The position numbers and the translations under genes were made by a program. A DNA stretch of 8,205 nucleotides from Candidatus Campbellbacteria bacterium RIFCSPLOWO2_02_35_12 (GTDB lineage: Bacteria > Patescibacteriota > Minisyncoccia > Phycocordibacterales > UBA2163), in assembly GCA_001774455.1 (NCBI GenBank), contig MFAC01000003.1, forward strand, positions 1-8,205, read 5' to 3'. Within the stretch, counting starts at the first letter, position 1. Each line of letters begins with the position of its first letter. This document shows, in pieces, positions 1-4,335 of this stretch. The notes below the pieces were generated by a model. It did not search any database and had not been told where the DNA came from. It saw only the letters and a program-made list of their open reading frames with translations.

Positions 1-39
1 GGGCGGCTTCCTTTGATCAAAAATCGGAAAGTCTAATTG

Positions 40-114
40 TGGAGGCCTGGGCGGGAATTGAACCCGCGTATAGAGGTTTTGCAAACCACTGCCTTACCAC
101 TTGGCTACCAGGCC
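40..114 (-). tRNA. tRNA-Cys (anticodon GCA), CCA encoded
   Basis: On the minus strand this folds as a complete class I tRNA. The 7-bp acceptor stem GGCCTGG/CCAGGCC is perfect, the D arm is GCC/GGC, the T arm is GCGGG/CCCGC with loop TTCAATT, and the anticodon loop TTGCAAA carries GCA (bases 80-82). The discriminator base is U, as expected for bacterial tRNA-Cys, and the 3' CCA is encoded at bases 40-42. The anticodon stem GTGGT/ACCTC has one U-U mismatch at its second pair. The gene lies 17 bases downstream of the rbfA stop on the same strand, so it may be cotranscribed with infB-rbfA and released by processing. Confidence 0.95.
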
Positions 115-131
115 TATTGATTGAAAGTTTA

Positions 132-428
132 TCAATATATTATATTTTTTTCAGTATCAATATCAAAATCAAAAGAGGGGATTCGTTTCATTCTAATTTT
201 TTTTCTCGCGTATTTTTTAAATTCAGTTCTTTTGCGTTTTGCGAAATTGAGCGCAGATTTTTCGCTCGCTTGCGGATATATTGTTAAATATATCGTAGCG
301 TTTTTTAAGTCCTTTGATATGTTCGCGCGGGTAATCGTGATGATGGAAGTTCTATCGGCTTCTTTGGATAAGAATTCGGCGGCAAGCTTTTTTATAAGTC
401 TTGAAATCTTTTCTGTTCTGACTAACAT
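132..428 (-). CDS. rbfA: Ribosome-binding factor A (RbfA)
   Basis: RbfA is a small KH-like protein that binds the 30S subunit during late 16S rRNA maturation and cold adaptation. The 98-residue product matches the family along its length: an N-terminal helix (LVRTEKISRLIKKLAAEFLS), the strand segment 'IITITRANISKDLKNATIYLTIY' (about residues 29-51, seen in conserved blocks), and the C-terminal 'KKIRMKRIPSFDFDID' (about 76-91), equivalent to the usual R-x-P-x-L-x-F strand. It is shorter than typical RbfA (about 110-130 residues) because the C-terminal tail is missing. The start lies 6 bases after the infB stop, the classical infB-rbfA order, so cotranslation is likely. Upstream of the ATG there is only a weak purine run (AAGA). 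The stop is TGA, followed directly by an in-frame TAA. The family call is based on sequence pattern and gene order. Confidence 0.9.
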   Translation of the reverse strand: MLVRTEKISRLIKKLAAEFLSKEADRTSIITITRANISKDLKNATIYLTIYPQASEKSALNFAKRKRTEFKKYARKKIRMKRIPSFDFDIDTEKNIIY

Positions 429-434
429 ATTATC

Positions 435-1976
435 TTATTTTTTAATCATTATAAAGCCTTCTATTATATCTCCTGCGAATATTTCCACACGCGCTTTAAT
501 CTGCGCTCCAAATTCGCCGCCATCTGATATTTGTTTTACATTTATTTTATTTTGCTGAAGATTTATTATTTCGCCTTTTCCGATATTTTCACCTCTTCGC
601 ATTATATTAACATTTTCTTTTAGTAAAAACTCGCCTTCAAGAATTTTCCCGCCAAGCACTTGTTTGTCTTTAAGCTTGCTGAAAATTTTTAAAATTTTCG
701 CGCTTCCTGTTTTTTCTTTCATCTCAGCTTTTGGAGTTCTTTCTTTCATAATCTTTTCTAACCATTCCGATATTTTGTATATTACATCAAATATTTTTAT
801 TTCAACATTAAGCTGGCGGGCAAGATTTCGCGCTGGCGTGTCAATCTTGGTGTTAAAACCGATAATAAGAGCTCCTTTACCGCTGTAAGCCGTCTTTATA
901 TCGCCTTCTGATATTGCTCCTACGCTTTTATTTATAATTTTAATTTTTATACTGTCGCTTTTTAATTTTTTTATTTCGTATTCCATCGCGTCAATTGCTC
1001 CAAAAACATCCGCTATAAGTATTATCGGAATTTCCAATAATTTGTTTTCATCCTGATTATTTTTAATATAAAGAACTTTTTTGTCTGTTTGCGCGAGCGC
1101 TTTCTCAGCTTCTTTTTTTGTATGAAATGAACTAAAAGGCAATCCGGCATCGGGTATTTTATTAAAACCAAACACTCTTACAGGACTTGAAAAAGACGCT
1201 TTATTTATTTTTTCTCCGCGAAAATTTTCCATTATTCTAATGGGAGCGATATTGTCTTCGGAGACAATAAACATTCCGTTCTCAAGCGTCCCGTTTTTTA
1301 TTATAAGCGTAGCGGAAATTCCTTTTTGATTATCAAGACTGGATTCAATAACAACACCGCTCGCTTTAATTTCCAGATTCCCGCTAATATCTTCAATGTC
1401 GGCGATTAAAAGCATCATATCAAGAAGTTCTGACACACCGCTCCCCGTCTTGGCGGAAATTGGTATGAAAGGAATATCTCCACCCGCTCCTTCAAGATAT
1501 ATTTCATTTTCAAGAAGATTTTGTTTTGTCTTTTCCAAATTTGCGCTTATTTTATCTATTTTATTTATCGCTATTATAAAAGGCATTTTATTTTCGCGAA
1601 TACATTTAAGCGCTTCTAATGTTTGTTCTTTTACACCTTCTTCCGCGGATATTACAAGTATAGCGATATCCGCGATATTAGCGCCGCATGACCTTATTTT
1701 TTTGAACGCTTCATGTCCCGGCGTATCAAGAAAAGTAATCCGCCTATCTACTCCGGAGCTGTCTTTATTAGTAACTTCGTATGCGGAAATCCGCTGTGTA
1801 ATACCGCCGGATTCGCTATCAACGATATTTGTTTTTCTTATATAATCAAGAAGCGTTGATTTGCCGTGGTCTATATGTCCCATTATTACGACAACGGGTG
1901 GTCTTCGTATTTTTTTATTCGCGGATGCATTAATTTTACCGCTGATATTTTTTTGTGATTTTTTATTTTTTTCCAT
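435..1976 (-). CDS. infB: Translation initiation factor IF-2, short form
   Basis: IF-2 is the GTPase that places initiator fMet-tRNA on the 30S subunit and promotes 50S joining. GTPase motifs are clear: G1 GHIDHGKS (33-40), G2 GGIT (57-60), G3 DTPGH (84-88), G4 NKID (138-141) and G5 SAK (174-176). After the G domain come beta-barrel domain II (about 200-290), domain III with 'IADVFGAIDAMEYEI' (about 321-335) and 'VEIKIFDVIYKI' (391-402), and the C-terminal fMet-tRNA-binding barrel with 'GGKILEGEFLLKENVNIMRRG' in conserved blocks (about 442-462). At 513 residues it keeps only a roughly 25-residue basic leader before the G domain, whereas E. coli IF-2 has 890 residues. The usual His of the switch I segment GGITQH is Arg (R62). 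The start is the first Met, with no Shine-Dalgarno sequence before it. rbfA follows 6 bases after the stop. Confidence 0.97.
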   Translation of the reverse strand: MEKNKKSQKNISGKINASANKKIRRPPVVVIMGHIDHGKSTLLDYIRKTNIVDSESGGITQRISAYEVTNKDSSGVDRRITFLDTPGHEAFKKIRSCGANIADIAILVISAEEGVKEQTLEALKCIRENKMPFIIAINKIDKISANLEKTKQNLLENEIYLEGAGGDIPFIPISAKTGSGVSELLDMMLLIADIEDISGNLEIKASGVVIESSLDNQKGISATLIIKNGTLENGMFIVSEDNIAPIRIMENFRGEKINKASFSSPVRVFGFNKIPDAGLPFSSFHTKKEAEKALAQTDKKVLYIKNNQDENKLLEIPIILIADVFGAIDAMEYEIKKLKSDSIKIKIINKSVGAISEGDIKTAYSGKGALIIGFNTKIDTPARNLARQLNVEIKIFDVIYKISEWLEKIMKERTPKAEMKEKTGSAKILKIFSKLKDKQVLGGKILEGEFLLKENVNIMRRGENIGKGEIINLQQNKINVKQISDGGEFGAQIKARVEIFAGDIIEGFIMIKK

Positions 1977-2004
1977 AATTTTTCGTGATTTTATTTACAG
2001 ACTG

Positions 2005-2108
2005 TGAATTACGAAATGCAAAAATTTAGGTCCTCGGGTCGCAAAATCTCTTTGTCTTCTAAATGTTTTTGCTCAAATAGACCATAAATTTTTGTGTTTC
2101 GTAATTCA
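2005..2108. repeat. 104-bp inverted-terminal hairpin element, copy 1
   Basis: The element begins TGAATTACGAAATGC and ends with the complementary sequence TTTCGTAATTCA. The left arm is 2005-2032 and the right arm is 2080-2108, with a loop of about 47 bases and one extra base in the right arm next to the GACC block. Copy 1 is about 90% identical to copy 2, with 10 differences over 104 aligned bases and no gaps. Its right arm carries two changes (ca to tg). In plus-strand RNA these would still pair as G-U wobbles, whereas the minus strand would have A-C mismatches. No transposase and no clear target-site duplication are visible. It could be a MITE-like element or a structured repeat in the infB leader. 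Confidence 0.85.
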
Positions 2109-2191
2109 AGATACAGAAGTAATTTTAGTTTATAGCGCGCGGATTTTTGTATAAATATACAGAGAGAGGTTGAATAAATATCAAATAGCAT
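2009..2191 (-). other. Possible 60-codon reading frame overlapping hairpin element copy 1
   Basis: The product would start MLFDIYSTSLCIF and end EDLNFCIS. The last 34 or so codons are the minus-strand reading of the 104-bp element, with the stop codon inside its terminal repeat. The ATG lies just downstream of a candidate -10 at 2202-2207, so a nearly leaderless message is possible. I recognise no protein family. The equivalent frame in copy 2 is open through the element but has an upstream stop and no ATG. This may be only an incidental frame inside a non-coding repeat. Confidence 0.2.
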
Positions 2192-2201
2192 ATAAGATTA
2201 T

Positions 2202-2230
2202 ATTATATAATTAATTAGCGCTTCTTGCAA
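2202..2230 (-). promoter_or_regulatory. Possible leftward sigma70-type promoter for infB-rbfA
   Basis: On the minus strand a TTGCAA -35 box (2225-2230) is separated by 17 bases from a consensus TATAAT -10 box (2202-2207). Transcription would start near 2195, giving an infB leader of about 220 bases that contains hairpin element copy 1. The surrounding DNA is so AT-rich that a chance match is quite possible. Confidence 0.3.
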
Positions 2231-2289
2231 AAATTTACGATAAAATAAGCAATATATTTTGAATTGTTAAACTCTTTCTTGATATATTA

Positions 2290-2393
2290 TGAATTACGAA
2301 ATGCAAAAATTTAGGTCCTCTAATCGTAAAATTTCTTTATCTTTTAAATGTTTTTGCTCAAATAGACCGTAAATTTTTGCATTTCGTAATTCA
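2290..2393. repeat. 104-bp inverted-terminal hairpin element, copy 2
   Basis: This copy is in the same orientation as copy 1, 285 bases away, and has exactly the same length. Its terminal inverted repeats are perfect for 24 bases from the outer ends, starting TGAATTACG and ending CGTAATTCA. They extend through a GGTC/GACC block with one bulged base at 2369. As RNA or cruciform DNA this would make a stem of about 28 pairs with a loop of about 47 bases. The perfect arms suggest a more recent or better-preserved copy than copy 1. Confidence 0.87.
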
Positions 2394-2421
2394 AGAGATA
2401 TAGGAAGAATAATCTATGTCG

Positions 2422-2440
2422 GGGAGGGTCAGATCCTCCT
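2422..2440. other. Small GC-rich hairpin upstream of the desulfurase gene
   Basis: The segment GGGAGG-GTCAGAT-CCTCCT forms a stem of 5 Watson-Crick pairs, plus possible G-U pairs at both ends, around a loop of 5-7 bases. It stands out in AT-rich DNA. No T-tract follows immediately on either strand, so it does not look like a standard intrinsic terminator. It lies about 85 bases upstream of the desulfurase ATG and could be a leader structure or a degenerate palindromic repeat. Confidence 0.45.
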
Positions 2441-2525
2441 CAGTTTGCGCAATGTCTTTTAAAAATTATGTCTGACTATGTCTACCTGTAATGAGGTTTG
2501 CAATTTATGACAATATATAAACAAT

Positions 2526-3761
2526 ATGAACAAGAAAATTTCTAACAAAGAGAAAAGAATATATATGGATTATGCCGCGGCTACTCCCGTAAGCAGTGAT
2601 GTATTAAAAGTAATGCAGTCGTATTTTACTATTCTTTTCGGCAATGCGGGCGCGATATACAAAGAAGGATTTGTTGTAAGTACCGCAATTGACGGCGCGC
2701 GTAAAAGTGTTGCCGCTCTTTTGAGCGCAAGAAGCGAAGAAATAATATTTACATCAGGCGGAACGGAATCCAATAATTTAGCGATTTTCGGAGTAATTGA
2801 CGCTCTTGAAGAGAGCGGGATGGGAATTAAAGATATGCATATTATAACAAGCGCAATTGAGCATCCGTCTGTTTTAGAACCATTTAAATCTCTTGAGAAA
2901 AAAGGTGTTCAGGTCAGTTATATAGGAACGGAAGAAGATGGAATTGTGAATATAAAAGATATTAAAAAAGCTCTCAAAAAAAATACCGTTCTTGTGTCTA
3001 TAATGTATGTGAATAATGAAATAGGAACAATACAGCCGATAGCAGAAATTGCAAAGACACTTCGGCATTTTCGTAAACAAAATCCAAAATTTAAAATTCA
3101 AAATCCAAAATTGCCGTATTTGCACACAGACGCAAGTCAGGCGCCACTATATTTTCAGCTTGATGCGGAAAAATTGCATATAGATTTAATGACGCTTGGT
3201 GGACAGAAAATTTACGGACCAAAAGGGGTCGGATGTTTATACAAAAGAAAAGATGTAAGAATTAACTCTGTCATAAAAGGAGGAAGGCAAGAAAATAGAC
3301 TGCGAGCAGGAACGGAAAACACGCCTCTTATTATTGGATTTGCGAAAGCTCTGGAGCTTGCCGAAAAAAACAGAGAAAAGGAATATAAAAAAATAAAAAT
3401 TCTTCGTGATTATTTTATAACAAAAATAAACAAGAAAATTCCGAAAGTGAGACTTAACGGAAGCCGAGAATTGCGTTCGCCTAATAATATAAATATCTAT
3501 ATACCAAATATTGACGGAGAATTTTTTGTAGTATTGCTTGACAGTAAAGGGATAGCTTGCGCCACAAAAAGCGCGTGCAAAGAGAGCGATGGGGATGATG
3601 GTTCGTATGTAATAGAAGCGCTTGGGCACAGCAGAGAGAGAGCAAAAAGCTCACTTCGTTTTTCACTAGGAAAAGAAACAATAAAAAAAGATATTGATTA
3701 TGTTATAGAAATATTAAGCGAAGATATTAAAAAATATTCAAATTTTTCCAAACTTGGATAA
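2526..3761 (+). CDS. Cysteine desulfurase, NifS/IscS family (class V aminotransferase fold)
   Basis: This PLP enzyme would convert L-cysteine to L-alanine and pass persulfide sulfur to Fe-S scaffolds or tRNA thiolation enzymes in the cytoplasm. Landmarks in its 411 residues: 'YMDYAAATPVSSDVL' (13-27), 'TSGGTESNNLAI' (76-87), 'IEHPSVL' with the PLP-stacking His113, 'YVNNEIGTIQP' (161-171), 'HTDASQAP' with Asp202, the Schiff-base Lys228 in 'GGQKIYGPKG' (225-234), 'RLRAGTENTP' (258-267), and the catalytic Cys351 in 'KSACKES'. The C-terminal 'SSLRFSLGKETIKKDIDYVIEIL' region is canonical. Two features are unusual. Gln227 precedes the active Lys where E. coli IscS has His, and residues 185-196 are encoded by a tandem 21-bp mini-repeat. 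No IscU, IscR or thiolase gene is adjacent, so the sulfur acceptor cannot be inferred. No Shine-Dalgarno sequence precedes the ATG. A TATATA box at 2514-2519 would place transcription start at or next to the ATG. Confidence 0.93.
   Translation: MNKKISNKEKRIYMDYAAATPVSSDVLKVMQSYFTILFGNAGAIYKEGFVVSTAIDGARKSVAALLSARSEEIIFTSGGTESNNLAIFGVIDALEESGMGIKDMHIITSAIEHPSVLEPFKSLEKKGVQVSYIGTEEDGIVNIKDIKKALKKNTVLVSIMYVNNEIGTIQPIAEIAKTLRHFRKQNPKFKIQNPKLPYLHTDASQAPLYFQLDAEKLHIDLMTLGGQKIYGPKGVGCLYKRKDVRINSVIKGGRQENRLRAGTENTPLIIGFAKALELAEKNREKEYKKIKILRDYFITKINKKIPKVRLNGSRELRSPNNINIYIPNIDGEFFVVLLDSKGIACATKSACKESDGDDGSYVIEALGHSRERAKSSLRFSLGKETIKKDIDYVIEILSEDIKKYSNFSKLG
3078..3112 (+). repeat. 21-bp period in-frame mini-repeat inside the desulfurase gene
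   Basis: The 14-mer CAAAATCCAAAATT occurs at 3078-3091 and again at 3099-3112, exactly 21 bases apart. It encodes QNPKFKI-QNPKL (residues 185-196). The repeat lies between the helix ending 'LRHFRK' and the strand 'YLHTDAS', a surface loop in the family, so an expansion could be tolerated. The period is a whole number of codons and keeps the frame. Confidence 0.85.
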
Positions 3762-3768
3762 AATAAAA

Positions 3769-3789
3769 TATCGAGATTCAGCCTCGATA
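3769..3789 (+). terminator. Possible terminator stem-loop after the desulfurase gene
   Basis: TATCGAG (3769-3775) pairs perfectly with CTCGATA (3783-3789) around the 7-base loop ATTCAGC, starting 8 bases after the stop codon. The position fits a transcription terminator or an RNA-stabilising 3' hairpin. The sequence after the stem is AATCAGCCCCC rather than a T-tract, so canonical intrinsic termination is doubtful. Confidence 0.4.
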
Positions 3790-3911
3790 AATCAGCCCCC
3801 GGTGTCGTCACAATAGAAGCATTGCATTTATATGTTGAACTTAGCCCACCAATATCAAAACAATATCTTGATATATCCGCGAATTACAAAACTCTTTCTT
3901 AATTACCTTGA

Positions 3912-4077
3912 ATTATATAAGTAAAATCATCCAAGGACTGTCCTTGGACGATAATATAAGTAAAATCATCCAAGGACAGTCCTTGGACGATAACTATCCT
4001 TGGACGATAATATAAGTAAAATCATCCAAGGACTAAAATCATCCAAGGACTGTCCTTGGATGATAACCTTGGATGAT
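3912..4077. repeat. Array of palindromic ATCATCCAAGGAC repeats, full and half copies
   Basis: The core is a 27-base palindrome: arm ATCATCCAAGGAC, one central base (A or T), then GTCCTTGGATGAT or GTCCTTGGACGAT. Full copies lie at 3926-3952, 3965-3991 and 4038-4064, the last being perfect. Unpaired half copies lie at 3997-4008 (right arm), 4021-4033 (left arm) and 4067-4077 (right arm). A leader close to ATAATATAAGTAAA precedes the first, second and fourth left-arm units, giving a 39-bp period between the first two full copies. The mix of full and truncated units suggests slippage or recombination at hairpins. This is not a CRISPR array. Confidence 0.9.
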
Positions 4078-4142
4078 AAAAAGATAAATACTTAAATTTT
4101 TTTCTTTTTGTCATACTTTGATATTTTACCAAGCATTGCATT

Positions 4143-4158
4143 TGGAATTAGAATTCCA
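4143..4158. promoter_or_regulatory. 16-base palindrome upstream of the distal promoter, possible operator
   Basis: TGGAATT-AG-AATTCCA is a perfect inverted repeat with 7-bp arms and a 2-base spacer, ending 10 bases before the -35 box at 4169. Its position would suit a dimeric regulator. No regulator gene is in the window, and short AT-rich palindromes also arise by chance. Confidence 0.3.
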
Positions 4159-4168
4159 GGCTATTTTT

Positions 4169-4197
4169 TTGACATTAAACAATATTTATGATATTAT
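4169..4197 (+). promoter_or_regulatory. Distal sigma70-type promoter for the HtrA-like gene
   Basis: A perfect TTGACA -35 box (4169-4174) and a TATTAT -10 box (4192-4197, one base from consensus) are exactly 17 bases apart. Transcription would begin near 4204, giving a leader of about 130 bases before the ATG at 4336. It is the best consensus match I found in the window. Confidence 0.6.
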
Positions 4198-4221
4198 TTA
4201 GAAACCTTAAATAAATGTTGT

Positions 4222-4258
4222 CTGTTATTATAAATTGATTATCTGTTGTCATAAATTG
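4222..4258 (+). repeat. Pair of 21-bp-spaced direct repeats between the two promoters
   Basis: CTGTTATTATAAATTG (4222-4237) and CTGTTGTCATAAATTG (4243-4258) match at 14 of 16 positions and start 21 bases apart, which is two helical turns. They lie downstream of the distal promoter and upstream of the proximal one. This spacing is typical of operators bound on one DNA face, but no binding protein can be assigned. Confidence 0.45.
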
Positions 4259-4285
4259 TAAATGGTGTCTTTTGCGCGGTATTTC

Positions 4286-4314
4286 TTGATTGAATTTGTA
4301 TAGTTCGTTATAAT
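4286..4314 (+). promoter_or_regulatory. Proximal sigma70-type promoter for the HtrA-like gene
   Basis: TTGATT (4286-4291) and a consensus TATAAT (4309-4314) are separated by 17 bases. Transcription would start near 4321, leaving a leader of only about 15 bases with no Shine-Dalgarno sequence before the ATG at 4336. Confidence 0.6.
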
Positions 4315-4335
4315 AATAGTTACATTGAAATAAAT

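Larger units (their letters stand above)
1977..2525. other. Divergent intergenic region between infB and the cysteine desulfurase gene
   Basis: This 549-base AT-rich stretch holds no convincing conserved gene. It contains two 104-bp direct copies of a hairpin element (2005-2108 and 2290-2393), a 14-base degenerate fragment of the element's arm at 2226-2239, a possible leftward promoter (2202-2230), a small GC-rich hairpin near 2422-2440, and several 'atgtc' words between 2415 and 2482. Promoters for both flanking genes must lie here or beyond. A low-confidence leftward 60-codon reading frame (2009-2191) overlaps copy 1. Confidence 0.8.
3762..4335. other. Intergenic region with palindrome array and tandem promoters
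   Basis: This 574-base stretch contains no credible gene. It holds a stem-loop directly after the desulfurase stop (3769-3789) and a weaker hairpin, ATATCAA/TTGATAT, at 3852-3874. A palindromic repeat array occupies 3912-4077. A 13-base direct repeat, AAGCATTGCATTT, flanks the array at 3817-3829 and 4131-4143. A 16-base palindrome sits at 4143-4158, and two sigma70-like promoters are at 4169-4197 and 4286-4314 with 21-bp direct repeats between them. Confidence 0.8.

Noticed and set aside
12..21. Palindrome TTTGATCAAA downstream of tRNA-Cys as a terminator
   Set aside because: It is only 10 bases with no loop or T-tract on the minus strand, and the window edge hides the context.
129..134. UGA read as glycine (Gracilibacteria/SR1 code)
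   Set aside because: The rbfA TGA is followed directly by TAA at the right place for the family, and the other genes end with TAA at normal lengths, so nothing demands recoding.
2005..2393. Insertion sequence
   Set aside because: There is no transposase or remnant and no target-site duplication; only short hairpin elements are visible.
2422..2440. Riboswitch or T-box leader before the desulfurase gene
   Set aside because: Only one small hairpin is visible; no conserved riboswitch core or T-box motif is recognisable.
3912..4077. Repeat array resembling a short CRISPR
   Set aside because: The repeats are self-complementary units and half units with no unique spacers of constant length, and there is no cas gene nearby.
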